Assembly: GCF_003660165.1 (NCBI RefSeq)
Contig: NZ_CP032829.1
Location: 124,001 to 188,000, forward strand
Reading direction: 5' to 3'
Source: Sphingomonas paeninsulae
GTDB taxonomy: Bacteria; Pseudomonadota; Alphaproteobacteria; Sphingomonadales; Sphingomonadaceae
DNA length: 64,000 bases
Each line of letters begins with the position of its first letter. The first letter of the stretch is position 1. Made by a program: the position numbers and the translations under genes. The notes under the pieces are model-generated. The model was not told the origin of the DNA and did not search any database. It was given only the letters and a program-made list of their open reading frames with translations. Below are positions 39,677 through 49,348 of this stretch, piece by piece.

Positions 39677-39930
39677 CGGTCTTATCCTCGTTCCGCGACT
39701 GTATTATCTCGGCAATACAGCGGCTGCAAGAACTTTGATTTTGATTTCCTTGAACAACGCCGGGACGGTTGCAGCCAGTGGAAGTGGTTACCGGCTCCTT
39801 CAAGGTAGGGGAAAGGCAGTCAGACAGTCGACCGATAACATCTGCACATTCCGCCGATAAAACGCCCCAAGACGATGTTAAGGGTTGTTTGACACGAAAG
39901 GACTATCATCCCTCCAGCGAGGGAATAGCT

Positions 39931-40266
39931 ATGGCTTCTAACGTGTGGCGAATACTTCCGGTTTTACCGGGTATGGACGAAAAACGATCGGCACCGCGTC
40001 TGGTCGTTTCCGTGACCAGAGCAAGCGTCCGAAAGATTACCGAGCAACCTGCAGAGGCTTCACTCGCCGACCTTTCGATCTATGGATGCAAAATCGAATC
40101 CCCGCTCGATCACGATGCAGGAGAGTCTGTCTGGCTGCGCTTTGTCGGCGCAAATCCCATCCATGCGACGATCGTCTGGAACGAAAAGGGATATGCCGGA
40201 TGCCGTTTCGACGAGCCCATCGAGAATAGCCTGTTCAGGTCGTTGACCCAGTCCATGACCGGATAA
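39931..40266 (+). CDS. PilZ-domain protein
   Basis: 111 residues from ATG 39931, with a GAGGGA ribosome binding site. The PilZ pattern is recognisable: DEKRSAPRLVVSV with the Arg-containing loop, then ADLSIYGCKIESPLDHDAGE and a closing strand TIVWNEKGYAGCRFDEPI. The canonical c-di-GMP motif is RxxxR...D/NxSxxG. Here the D-x-S-x-x-G part is present and the RxxxR part looks reduced (KRSAPR), so nucleotide binding is uncertain. Longer in-frame starts upstream exist but carry no match. Confidence 0.78.
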   Translation: MASNVWRILPVLPGMDEKRSAPRLVVSVTRASVRKITEQPAEASLADLSIYGCKIESPLDHDAGESVWLRFVGANPIHATIVWNEKGYAGCRFDEPIENSLFRSLTQSMTG

Positions 40267-40272
40267 TTGCCG

Positions 40273-40302
40273 GCCTGATCATCGCCGGCCTGATTATCGG
40301 GC
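40273..40302. repeat. 15-bp tandem repeat between convergent genes
   Basis: Two adjacent copies, GCCGGCCTGATCATC and CCGGCCTGATTAT with its flank, differ at one base. GCCGGC is itself a palindrome and the two copies can pair into a short hairpin. It sits between the convergent pilZ and tetR ends, so a role as a weak two-way terminator is possible. Confidence 0.4.
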
Positions 40303-40319
40303 ACCTGAAAAACGGCCCA

Positions 40320-40913
40320 TCATTTCGATGCCGCCGCGATAGCTTCCTGCACGCGGGCATAGGCAGCACCCAATGGGTCGCTTTCGCCCAGCAGCGCGAA
40401 CGTGCCGTTCAATGTAAAAAAGCAATGCCCGTGAACGGTAGCGAGCAGCGAGCGCGCCAGTGCATCGGCCTGCGACTGTGCATGATCGGGCAGGGCGGCG
40501 GCAACTTCCGCAACCACGATATCGATAATGGCGGTCAGCTTCGCTTCGTACCCCTCCGGCAGCCTTTGTTCCTGTGGAAGGCGAAAGTCGTAAAGCGCCG
40601 CCCACGCATGGCGATGGATAATGGCATATTCGAAATACGCCTCGATTGCCGCGTGAAGACGGTTGTCGCTGGTCGTTTCAAGACGTTGTTCAAGGTGATA
40701 GCGCCACTGGTCGAGCGTCCGCCCGTTGATCGCAACCACCAGCATATCGAGCGAACCGAAAACGTTATAGATCGTGCCAACCGAATAACCGATGCGCTTG
40801 GCTACCTCTCGCGCAGAGAAATGCGCATAGCCGACCTCGGACATCTGGCGATGGCCTTCTGCCACGATCATCGCCTGCAATTCGGCACGGCTATGGTCGG
40901 ATCGACGTCCCAT
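40320..40913 (-). CDS. TetR/AcrR-family transcriptional regulator
   Basis: 197 residues. N-terminal helix-turn-helix (FSAREVAKRIGYSVGTIYNV, residues 33-52) with the usual GTIYNVF recognition helix, then a ligand-binding domain in which HAWAALYDFRLP and LARSLLATVHGHCFF fit the WHG-domain group. The start lies 3 bp after the stop of the hydroxylase gene, so it is the second gene of a two-gene operon. It probably represses that operon, possibly in response to a lipid. Confidence 0.88.
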   Translation of the reverse strand: MGRRSDHSRAELQAMIVAEGHRQMSEVGYAHFSAREVAKRIGYSVGTIYNVFGSLDMLVVAINGRTLDQWRYHLEQRLETTSDNRLHAAIEAYFEYAIIHRHAWAALYDFRLPQEQRLPEGYEAKLTAIIDIVVAEVAAALPDHAQSQADALARSLLATVHGHCFFTLNGTFALLGESDPLGAAYARVQEAIAAASK

Positions 40914-40916
40914 CGA

Positions 40917-42059
40917 TCACGACTGCTTTCGAACGAATGGGTATTTTAACTGGGCAAGATAACCGGTCGGCACTTTTTCGGGAACGCCATAGCCCTTGGG
41001 CCAAACGCTCTTCGGCAAATAATATGTACCGAAAATGCGGTCGAGCCACGGGAAATGTATCGCGAAATTCTTGTCCACACCTTCGGCCTCGATCGCGTGA
41101 TGCCAATGGTGGAAACGCGGCACGACCAGCCAGCGGCCAAGACCATCGAAATCCCCGCGCAGATTGGCATGGATCAGCGACGAATAGACATAAACCACCG
41201 CGACATAGGTCTGCATTACTGAGGGCAAAAAGCCGAACGTCAACAACGGAAGCGACGTCACGCCGCGCAACAGGATGATCTCGACGAAATGCATCCGCGC
41301 ACCCGCCAGCCAGTCCATCGACTTTGCCGAATGATGGACCGCGTGGAAGCCCCAAAGGAACGGGACGCGGTGAAACATGCGATGGAACCAGTATTGGCAA
41401 ATGTCGGTCAGAACCATCGCCATAATGAACTGGACGACCCACGGGAGCGCACCGATCCATGCCCGCATCGCACCGAAATTGCTGGTGTTGGCATTGATAT
41501 ACCCGGACGGCGCGAGAGCCAGGAAGGTGATTATCTGGACAAGCATCGAGCTGAGCAGATAATAGAACAGGTCTTCGCGCCATTCGCTACGGAACAGGCG
41601 CTGGCTGGCCTGATGCGGGAAAATACGCTCGATCGGCGCGAACATCAGTCCTGTTGCGACCATATTTACCGCAAAGAAGTCGATTCCGAAGAATATTCCC
41701 CAGCTTTGCGTGTCGTGCGGCTGGACGTTGGCTCCGCCAAGGAACGACGCCACGAGCGCGATCACCAGTGCGGTCATACCGATCGATTTGCGGGGACGCA
41801 GCAACAGGCTGAGCAGGGCAAGCGCGTAACTGGTCAGCAGGGTTACGTGGACAAGCAGGCGAAAGCCCGTCCAGTCCCGGATAACGACAAGCTGGGGCAT
41901 CGCGAACCATTCAGGCCAGCGCAGGGCGGCCACAAAGCACAGGCCGACGACCGCAAGCACGATCGCAAAAAACCCCGAAAACCAGCCGGAACCGAATCCC
42001 CGCGCTTCGATAGGGGCCTCCAGATCATGAGCCAGTCGTTTGATAAATGATTGGGCCAT
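40917..42059 (-). CDS. Fatty acid hydroxylase/sterol desaturase-superfamily membrane enzyme
   Basis: Membrane di-iron oxygenase superfamily member of 380 residues from ATG 42059 (GTG 42074 would add five). The His boxes are complete: HRMFH (226-230), HAVHH (239-243) and HHWHH (317-321), with further His residues between. About seven hydrophobic segments. The superfamily hydroxylates or desaturates fatty acids, sterols, carotenoids or sphingoid lipids; the substrate cannot be read from sequence. In a sphingomonad a role in modifying sphingolipid acyl chains or carotenoids is worth considering. It is co-transcribed with the downstream TetR gene. Confidence 0.85.
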   Translation of the reverse strand: MAQSFIKRLAHDLEAPIEARGFGSGWFSGFFAIVLAVVGLCFVAALRWPEWFAMPQLVVIRDWTGFRLLVHVTLLTSYALALLSLLLRPRKSIGMTALVIALVASFLGGANVQPHDTQSWGIFFGIDFFAVNMVATGLMFAPIERIFPHQASQRLFRSEWREDLFYYLLSSMLVQIITFLALAPSGYINANTSNFGAMRAWIGALPWVVQFIMAMVLTDICQYWFHRMFHRVPFLWGFHAVHHSAKSMDWLAGARMHFVEIILLRGVTSLPLLTFGFLPSVMQTYVAVVYVYSSLIHANLRGDFDGLGRWLVVPRFHHWHHAIEAEGVDKNFAIHFPWLDRIFGTYYLPKSVWPKGYGVPEKVPTGYLAQLKYPFVRKQS

Positions 42060-42195
42060 GAACCGCGCTCCCACTGTTGACCGGTCATACCCTATACCGA
42101 TCGCACTATGGATAAGCGGTTAATTGAGCAGCGTCCAATATTTTAATTGAACAATGATTATTTTGCGTGTAGCGCGGCAGGATAGGGAGCAGCCC

Positions 42196-45114
42196 ATGTT
42201 TATTCTGTTCGTTGGATTGGTCATCGGTTTCGTCTTGCTGATGGATGCACGGTCGAAGATTTCCCGGCTCCAGACGCGGGTGAATTTACTCGAACAGGGA
42301 GGCTCCTTCGAAAGCGCTGCACCGCTCAGGGTTGAAGCCAGTGAAACTCCAGTTGCGCCGGAACCAATCAATCTCGAATTGAAACCAATTCCGGTCGAGA
42401 TACCTGCCATCGCACAACCTCAAATCACGCCTGACCGTGTGCACTCGTTTGCCCCTGACCCCAAACCGAAACAGAGCTGGTCGTTCAACTTCGAAGATCT
42501 GTTCGGCCGCCGTCTGCCGATCTGGGCCGGTGGTATCACCCTTGCCATCGCCGGTGTGCTGATCGCCAAATACGCGATCGACGCAGGGGTCATGAAAATA
42601 TTTACGCCTTGGGTTCGCGTCGTCGGCGGTCTGCTTTTCAGCGCGGGTCTAATCGCTGGAGCCGAACTGGCATCGCGGCACGAAAAGTACGTCAATGATC
42701 CGCGCATCCGTCAGGCACTGTCGGGCGCAGGCATCGCGACACTGTATGCCACGGTCCTTGTCGCTGCGAACGTCTATGCGCTGATCGGTCCCTTTGCCGC
42801 GTTCGTCGCACTTGCCGCCGTCACCGCAGGTGCACTCGCACTGTCGATCCGTTTTGGCGCGCCCAGTGCGGTGCTGGGGCTGGCCGGTGGCCTTGCCGCA
42901 CCCGCAATGGTCGGCGGGATGCAACCTAATGTGCCGATGCTCGCAGTCTATCTCGCGCTGACGATCGCCGGTCTTGCGGGCGTATCGCGGATGCAGCGCT
43001 GGGCATGGCTTGGCATTATCGCGCTTGCAGGGGGTGCTGGCTGGAGCTTGTGGATGATCGTCGCGTCGAGCGCGTTGGACACTATGGCGTCGCTGTCCCT
43101 TGGCGGGCTAGTGCTTTTGCTGGCGATCGGCCTGCCGATGCTTGTGCTCAATGGTCCGCGCGCCACGCTATTCCGTTCGGCCACCACGCTGGTGGGCGCG
43201 GCACAGCTCGCGTTAATGGTCGCACTCGGCGGGTTCTCGATGCTCAACTGGGGATTATTTGCGCTACTCGCTGCGGCGGGTCAGTGGCTGAACTGGCGCG
43301 AGCGTGGCTTTGCGATTGTTCCCACGATCGGGCTTGTCTTGTCGGCGGCGCTGCTGATTGCGTGGCCTGATCCTGCACTATCGGATTTCGTGATCGTTGG
43401 CTTGGCACTCGCGCTGATCCATGGCGGACCGCTAATGCTCTCTGTGTGGAAGACGCCGCCTGTCCTTCAACGCATGGTCGAACTGTGCGGGCTGGCGCTT
43501 GCGGTTCTGATGGTGCCCTTTGTCCATTATTATCCGTTCTTTTTCCACCAGACGCCACGTGATATGGAGTTTGCGTGGCTCTCGTTAGGGGCCAGCTTGA
43601 TCCCCGCAACGGCGCTCGCGCTGGGTTGGACGCGTGATGATCGTGGTGGCGACCGTCGCTTTGCCCTGGCAACGGCCACGACAGCGATACTTCTGGGTGT
43701 AGCGTTCTGTTTTGCGACTCCTGATTGGCTGTGGCCGATCGGGCTCGCTGCAATCGGAGCCAGCATTCTGTTCTTTGGCGAGCAGGCTAAAGATGTTCGG
43801 ACGCAAACTGTGGCGGGCGTGTTTGCGGCAATCGCAGTCCCTTTGCTCGCAGTCACCGGCATCGCCTCGTTCAACGATTGGGAGCGACTGGCGGGAATCG
43901 AGCATGAGATCACCGAGCCTATGGCATTTGTGCGCTGGGCATTCCTTGCCGGCGTGGCGGTGATCTTTGCGATTAGGGCGCGACCGGGACGGGTGGCAAA
44001 GCTGGCCCAGATTTTTGCAACGCTGCTGATCTATGGAGCCATGGCTCAGATCCTGCCTGTCGGGTTGCTACCGTTGGTGCCGCCCATCGCACTGGTTTGT
44101 CTTGCCGCGGTACATTCACGGATCGGCTGGCCACAATTGGCACCAGCTTCCGGAACACTCGGCATCTTGATTACCGCATGGGCACTCTGGCCGGCCGGAA
44201 TCTGGTTGACTGGGGCGCTGGCATCGCTTGGCGGCGTTCCGATGGTCCTCGACCCTAATACGCTCACGGCAGCCATGATCGGAAAACAGTTGCTGATCCC
44301 GGCGCTGCTGGTTGGCGTCGCCCTGTGGCTATGGCGGGCGCAGATGGGTCAGGTGGCTTTACGCGTTTCAGCCACAGGTGCGGCGATTATGGGAATAATT
44401 GCGGTCCATGCCCTTTACCGGATCGGCTTTGCGAGCGCCTTAGGAGCCGACTTTACCCGCTATGGAATGACACAGCGGATCATGTGGGAGGCATTACTGA
44501 TCGGAGCGGGCTGGGGTCTGTCGCGCGGATCAGGAACGTTCGGTCGTCGCCTCGCCGCGATTATGCTGATCGCTGCGGGGGCATTGCACACGGCTTGGTA
44601 CACGTTGTTGGTGTACAATCCCTTGTGGGCGACACAGGCCGTCGGTGGCTTACCTGTCATAAATCTGATCGCTCCGGCGTTCGGGCTTTTGTTTGCCAGC
44701 GTCTTGCTAATTCGGCGGATGCTGCCTGATCGGGGCGAGCGGTCCTTTCAGTGGCTCATCATGATACTGGTTGCCGGGTTCACCTGGGCGACATTACGAC
44801 AGGCTTTCCACGGCACATTGCTGGTCGCGCCGGGAGTGTCCGGGGCCGAAGACATCCTGCGCTCGATCCTTGCCATCGGGCTGGCGGTTGGTTTCCTCCT
44901 ATGGGGTATCCGTACACAGAGCCGGGATTGGCGGATCGCGTCGCTCGTCCTGTTGATCGGTGCCGTCGGCAAAGTATTTCTGTTCGACGCTTCCGGCCTT
45001 GAAGGACTGATGCGGATCGGTTCGTTCATCGCACTTGGTTTCAGCCTGATCGGGATCGGCTGGCTATACAGTCGACAATTGACCCATGATGCCGCCGCAA
45101 AGATAACCGAATAA
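42196..45114 (+). CDS. DUF2339 multi-span membrane protein
   Basis: 972 residues. An N-terminal membrane segment (MFILFVGLVIGFVLLMDARS) is followed by a short coiled coil (KISRLQTRVNLLEQ), a linker, then the DUF2339 start (FEDLFGRRLPIWAGGITLAI, AGVLIAKYAIDAG) and some 25 or more hydrophobic helices to the end. DUF2339 proteins have no established function. ATG 42196 is preferred behind GGGAGC over the upstream in-frame ATG 42154. It is divergent from the hydroxylase gene. Confidence 0.85.
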   Translation: MFILFVGLVIGFVLLMDARSKISRLQTRVNLLEQGGSFESAAPLRVEASETPVAPEPINLELKPIPVEIPAIAQPQITPDRVHSFAPDPKPKQSWSFNFEDLFGRRLPIWAGGITLAIAGVLIAKYAIDAGVMKIFTPWVRVVGGLLFSAGLIAGAELASRHEKYVNDPRIRQALSGAGIATLYATVLVAANVYALIGPFAAFVALAAVTAGALALSIRFGAPSAVLGLAGGLAAPAMVGGMQPNVPMLAVYLALTIAGLAGVSRMQRWAWLGIIALAGGAGWSLWMIVASSALDTMASLSLGGLVLLLAIGLPMLVLNGPRATLFRSATTLVGAAQLALMVALGGFSMLNWGLFALLAAAGQWLNWRERGFAIVPTIGLVLSAALLIAWPDPALSDFVIVGLALALIHGGPLMLSVWKTPPVLQRMVELCGLALAVLMVPFVHYYPFFFHQTPRDMEFAWLSLGASLIPATALALGWTRDDRGGDRRFALATATTAILLGVAFCFATPDWLWPIGLAAIGASILFFGEQAKDVRTQTVAGVFAAIAVPLLAVTGIASFNDWERLAGIEHEITEPMAFVRWAFLAGVAVIFAIRARPGRVAKLAQIFATLLIYGAMAQILPVGLLPLVPPIALVCLAAVHSRIGWPQLAPASGTLGILITAWALWPAGIWLTGALASLGGVPMVLDPNTLTAAMIGKQLLIPALLVGVALWLWRAQMGQVALRVSATGAAIMGIIAVHALYRIGFASALGADFTRYGMTQRIMWEALLIGAGWGLSRGSGTFGRRLAAIMLIAAGALHTAWYTLLVYNPLWATQAVGGLPVINLIAPAFGLLFASVLLIRRMLPDRGERSFQWLIMILVAGFTWATLRQAFHGTLLVAPGVSGAEDILRSILAIGLAVGFLLWGIRTQSRDWRIASLVLLIGAVGKVFLFDASGLEGLMRIGSFIALGFSLIGIGWLYSRQLTHDAAAKITE

Positions 45115-45172
45115 CTACAAAGTCGCATTAGATCCATTCGAGGTTAGGGCGTCCAAACGGGGAATTGTTCGA

Positions 45173-48100
45173 ATGTCTGCACCTGATCTGTCGTTGCTCG
45201 GCAAGCGCCGCTTTGCGCCCTTGTTCGTCGTTCAATTCCTAGGGGCGTTCAACGATAACGTCCTTAAGTTCTCGTTGCTGTTTCTTGCCAATTTCACGAT
45301 TTATGCAGGGCAGTCGGGCAAGGCGGAGATGCTGGCAACGCTCGCTACCGGACTCTTCATACTCCCATATTTCCTGTTCTCGTCGATTGCGGGACAAGTG
45401 GCCGACGCCTGGGACAAGGCCAAACTGGTCCGGCTGGTGAAGGCGGCCGAAGTTGTCATAATGGCTATCGGGCTGGGCGGGTTCTGGTGGGAATCGATAC
45501 CCGTCATCATGGCCGCGCTGTTTTTAATGGGCTGCCATTCGACAATCTTCGGGCCGGTCAAATATTCGATCATGCCGCAGCATCTGCGCGCCGATGAGGT
45601 AATGGGCGGGACTGGACTGATCGAGGCGGGGACGTTCCTTGCGATCCTCGGCGGCCAATTGCTCGCAGGAATTCTCTTGCCGCGCGATGCAGCAATGACG
45701 GCACTGGCCCTTGCTGTCGTGGGGTTTGTCGTCAGTCTGGCAGTCCCCTCGGCGCCATCAACTGCTCCCGGGCAAAAGATCGAGCTGAATATTTTCAAAG
45801 GAACATGGGCAATTCTGAAGTCGGCGCAGGGCGGCCGCGGGGTTTGGCTGAGCATTCTCGGGATAAGCTGGTTTTTCGCGGTAGGTGCCGTGATCCTGTC
45901 CGAATTCGCGCCGCTGGTGAGTGGAACGCTCGCCGCCAAACAGGAAGTCGTCACACTATTCCTGCTCGTGTTCTCGATCAACATCGCAATCGGATCGCTT
46001 GTCGTGAACCGTTTACTGAAGGGAGAAGTCTCGGCGCGCTTCGTTCCAATTTCCGCGCTGGTAATGGCAGTCTGCATGATCGACTTGTGGATCGCGACCC
46101 GTGGTTACGACATTCAGGCTCGCGATGCTTCTATCGCAATGTTCCTGAACAGCGCGGGGTCGTGGAACATCCTGTTAGCGTTGGCGGGGGTCGCCTTCGC
46201 CGGTGGTATGTTCATCGTGCCACTTTACGCGATCCTGCAAACACACAGCGCTCCCGAAGCGCGGTCGCAGATCATTGCCGCCAACAATATCGTTAATGCG
46301 GTACTGACGGTTGCAATCGTAGCGGTCACGGCGGGATTGCTTGCGGCTGGTGTAAGCGTGCCGGGAATTATCGGGGCACTGGGGTTTGCGACGCTGTTCG
46401 TGGCGCTGATTGCGTGCTGGCTGCTGCCCGAGACGATCTTCAAAAGCATGGTGAAAGCGATGTTGCGCTTCGCCTATCGCGTCGAGATCGCAGGGTCGGA
46501 GAACATGCCGAAACCGGGGGAGGGCGCTGTTGTCGTCGTCAATCATGTGTCGTTTCTCGACGGGTTGCTATTGGCGGCATTTCTACCGGGCAAACCAACG
46601 TTTGCGGTGGCAACCTCAATTGCAAAGACTTGGTGGATCAAACCAATGCTAAAGCTGTTCGATGCGTTTCCGGTTGATCCGACCAACCCGATGTCGGCCA
46701 AGCGGATGGTCAAAGCCGTGCGTGAGGGGCGAACGCTTGTGATTTTCCCCGAAGGCCGGATCACGGTGACCGGCGCACTGATGAAGGTGTTCGATGGCCC
46801 CGGAATGGTCGCCGACAAATCGGACGCGCCGATCATACCGGTGCGGATCGACGGGGCGCAGTTTTCGTCGTTTTCCTATCTGCGCGGCAAGGTACGGCTG
46901 CGTGCGTTTCCAAAGATCAAGCTGACGATATTGCAGCCGCGCCGGTTCGTGATCGAGGGCGAAATGTCGGCACGAACCCGGCGTGCGATTGCCGGACGCA
47001 AACTGTACGATGTGATGAGCGAGATGATTTTCGCGACGTCGGATATCGACCGTTCGCTGTTCGGCGCGCTGATCGACGCGCGCAAGATACACGGGCGCAA
47101 GGCGAAAGTTGTCGAAGATATCAAGCGCGAACCCATGAGCTACGACCGGCTGATTATTGCCAGCTATGCGTTGTCGCGGCCACTTGCTGCGGTGACGAAA
47201 CCGGGTGAAGCGATTGGCGTATTGCTTCCAAACGTCGCGGGCGTCGTAGTGACTTTGTTCGGGTTGCAGGCAATAGGTCGGGTACCGGCGATGCTGAATT
47301 ACACGGCGGGCCTGACGAACATTCGTGCTGCCTGTAGGGCGGCTGGCGTCCAGATCATCGTTACAGCGCGTGCATTTGTTGCGCAGGCCAAGTTGGACGA
47401 TGTCGTTGCGGGATTAATCGCCGATGGGCTGCGGGTTCTCTATCTGGAGGACATCGGCGCGACCATCGGCATCGGCGCAAAACTGCGCGCGCTGATCGTT
47501 TCGAGATTTGCGGAAAGCAATCTTCGTCGTCAGCGGATCGACCCCAACGCCCCTGCGGTGATCCTGTTCACCAGCGGGTCGGAGGGATTGCCGAAAGGCG
47601 TTGCGCTGTCGCACCGCAACCTGATCGCCAACATCCAGCAGCTTGCGGCGCGGATCGATTTCAACAGTTCGGATACCGTGCTGAATGCGCTGCCGGTATT
47701 TCACAGTTTCGGACTGACAGGCGGCACTTTGCTGCCGGTACTGAACGGCATCGAGACGCTGTTATATCCAAGCCCGCTGCACTATCGGATCGTTCCGGCG
47801 CTCGCGTACGACAGCAATGCGACGATCCTGTTCGGAACCGACACATTCCTGTCCGGCTACGCAAGAATGGCGCACAGTTACGACTTTTATTCGCTGCGCT
47901 ATATTTTTGCCGGCGCCGAACGCGTGCGTGATGAGACGCGTAAAATCTATGCCGAGAAGTTTGGGTTACGCATCCTCGAAGGTTACGGCGCGACCGAGGC
48001 GGGCCCGGTGATTGCGGTCAACACGCCGATGCACTTCCGCGCCGGAAGTGTCGGTCGCTTGTTACCGGGCATCGAAGGCCAATTGGAGGCGGTACCGGGT

Positions 48101-48565
48101 ATAGAAGAGGGCGGCCGACTTTCGATCCGGGGGCCAAACATCATGGCCGGATATTACAAGTCGGATGCGCCGGGATTGTTGCAGCCTCCAAAAGGCGGCT
48201 GGCATGACAGTGGCGATATCGTGACGATCGATGACGATGGCTTCGTGACGATCCGGGGACGGGCAAAACGCTTTGCCAAAATCGGCGGTGAGATGATCTC
48301 GCTGCCGGCCGTCGAGGGCTATGCGGCGGCTTGCTGGCCGGGGTTCGACCATGCCGTCGTAACGCGGCCCGACCCACGAAAAGGCGAGCAACTGGTGCTG
48401 TTCACGACCAATCCAGCGGCTAAGTTTGGCGCCTTGTCTATGTGGGGGAAGGCCAACGGGATTGCGGAGATTTCTATTCCGCGTGACATTCGGAACGTAG
48501 AGGCGCTGCCTGTGCTGGGGACGGGCAAAATCGATTATGTAACGATGGGGGAAATGGTCGGTTGA
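45173..48565 (+). CDS. aas: Aas-like fusion: LplT-type transporter, PlsC acyltransferase, acyl-ACP/CoA synthetase
   Basis: One 1130-residue polypeptide with three parts. Residues 1-410: MFS-type lysophospholipid flippase (FAPLFVVQFLGAFNDNVLKF). Residues 430-620: PlsC acyltransferase with the NHVSFLD and FPEGRITVTG motifs. Residues 650-1130: AMP-binding synthetase with VILFTSGSEGLPKGVALSHR, YGATEAGPVI and a C-terminal Lys in GTGKIDYV. In E. coli, LplT and Aas are two proteins that import and re-acylate lysophospholipids. The fusion puts import, acyl activation and transfer in one protein. No close partner gene; about 60 bp from DUF2339 upstream. Confidence 0.9.
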   Translation: MSAPDLSLLGKRRFAPLFVVQFLGAFNDNVLKFSLLFLANFTIYAGQSGKAEMLATLATGLFILPYFLFSSIAGQVADAWDKAKLVRLVKAAEVVIMAIGLGGFWWESIPVIMAALFLMGCHSTIFGPVKYSIMPQHLRADEVMGGTGLIEAGTFLAILGGQLLAGILLPRDAAMTALALAVVGFVVSLAVPSAPSTAPGQKIELNIFKGTWAILKSAQGGRGVWLSILGISWFFAVGAVILSEFAPLVSGTLAAKQEVVTLFLLVFSINIAIGSLVVNRLLKGEVSARFVPISALVMAVCMIDLWIATRGYDIQARDASIAMFLNSAGSWNILLALAGVAFAGGMFIVPLYAILQTHSAPEARSQIIAANNIVNAVLTVAIVAVTAGLLAAGVSVPGIIGALGFATLFVALIACWLLPETIFKSMVKAMLRFAYRVEIAGSENMPKPGEGAVVVVNHVSFLDGLLLAAFLPGKPTFAVATSIAKTWWIKPMLKLFDAFPVDPTNPMSAKRMVKAVREGRTLVIFPEGRITVTGALMKVFDGPGMVADKSDAPIIPVRIDGAQFSSFSYLRGKVRLRAFPKIKLTILQPRRFVIEGEMSARTRRAIAGRKLYDVMSEMIFATSDIDRSLFGALIDARKIHGRKAKVVEDIKREPMSYDRLIIASYALSRPLAAVTKPGEAIGVLLPNVAGVVVTLFGLQAIGRVPAMLNYTAGLTNIRAACRAAGVQIIVTARAFVAQAKLDDVVAGLIADGLRVLYLEDIGATIGIGAKLRALIVSRFAESNLRRQRIDPNAPAVILFTSGSEGLPKGVALSHRNLIANIQQLAARIDFNSSDTVLNALPVFHSFGLTGGTLLPVLNGIETLLYPSPLHYRIVPALAYDSNATILFGTDTFLSGYARMAHSYDFYSLRYIFAGAERVRDETRKIYAEKFGLRILEGYGATEAGPVIAVNTPMHFRAGSVGRLLPGIEGQLEAVPGIEEGGRLSIRGPNIMAGYYKSDAPGLLQPPKGGWHDSGDIVTIDDDGFVTIRGRAKRFAKIGGEMISLPAVEGYAAACWPGFDHAVVTRPDPRKGEQLVLFTTNPAAKFGALSMWGKANGIAEISIPRDIRNVEALPVLGTGKIDYVTMGEMVG

Positions 48566-48632
48566 GATTCCGGCCCGGAGATTGGAAGCTGTAGCCGCGT
48601 CCCTGATGGCAAAACTCTTGGAAGGAATGGAG

Positions 48633-49280
48633 ATGAACAAATATTTCCAGGCCACGCTGACCGGATTGTTGTTGGCCAGCCCAGGAACCAGCTTTGCAGC
48701 GGGATCGCCGATCGGCACATACAGATTGCAGGATGGTCCTGATGTAGCGTCCGAAATTGCGCTGCATGCGGACGGGACTTTTCAATATTTCCTGATGGCG
48801 GGTTCGTTGGACGAGGCTTCCAAAGGGCGATGGACGGCAAAGGGCAAGGCGTTGCATCTGGTGACCATACCCAAACCTGTGGCGGCGGTCTTTTCTGCTG
48901 GGACGGTTGCCAGATCGACCGATGCGCCTCTGATCCTGCACGTTGTGGGACAGAAAGGCGGCGGCATTGCTGCGGTAGATCTGAAGGTCGGCTTCGATGC
49001 TGGGAAGCCAGTTGAGGATTATACGCAGGATTATGGCTGGACGCTTTCGACGGATGAAAAGCGGGTACCACGCTGGGTAGAGTTCGGCGTGCCAATCTAT
49101 CAGCTTCGATCGCAGCGATTTGTGATCGAAGTCAGCAAGGGCAATGTGCTCACGTTCGTGCTGACGCCCAACGATCTGGGTGTGATCGATTTCACTGGCT
49201 GGCAGATTGACATCCAGCCGGGGAAACTGATCGTCCATCGGGGTGAGCAGTTGCTGACCTATGAAGCAGCGGGGCGGTAA
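48633..49280 (+). CDS. Secreted protein of unknown function
   Basis: 215 residues from ATG 48633, with GAAGGA six bases before. A signal peptide (MNKYFQATLTGLLLASPGTS, then FAAG) shows export. The mature part is beta-rich: GTYRLQDGPDVASEIALHAD, GTFQYFLMAG and KGRWTAKGKALHLVT resemble the lipocalin-like/copper-resistance NlpE-style strand pattern seen in many 'hypothetical' periplasmic proteins. I cannot name the family. The stop codon lies inside a 13-bp hairpin stem. Confidence 0.72.
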   Translation: MNKYFQATLTGLLLASPGTSFAAGSPIGTYRLQDGPDVASEIALHADGTFQYFLMAGSLDEASKGRWTAKGKALHLVTIPKPVAAVFSAGTVARSTDAPLILHVVGQKGGGIAAVDLKVGFDAGKPVEDYTQDYGWTLSTDEKRVPRWVEFGVPIYQLRSQRFVIEVSKGNVLTFVLTPNDLGVIDFTGWQIDIQPGKLIVHRGEQLLTYEAAGR

Positions 49281-49306
49281 GATGCGATCCAGTATCTTAC
49301 CGCCCC
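49271..49306. terminator. 13-bp perfect hairpin between convergent genes
   Basis: Arm GGGGCGGTAAGAT (49271-49283), 10-base loop, arm ATCTTACCGCCCC (49294-49306). The TAA of the preceding gene (49278-49280) is inside the left arm. No run of T follows in either direction, so it may end transcription with help from Rho or protect the 3' end. Confidence 0.65.
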
Positions 49307-49348
49307 TAAAAGGCAATATCAGGCCACTGTATTAGCTCGATAAAGCTT

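Noticed and set aside
40266-40319. CRISPR-like or transposon repeat
   Set aside because: Only two adjacent 15-bp copies, no spacers, no Cas or transposase gene nearby.
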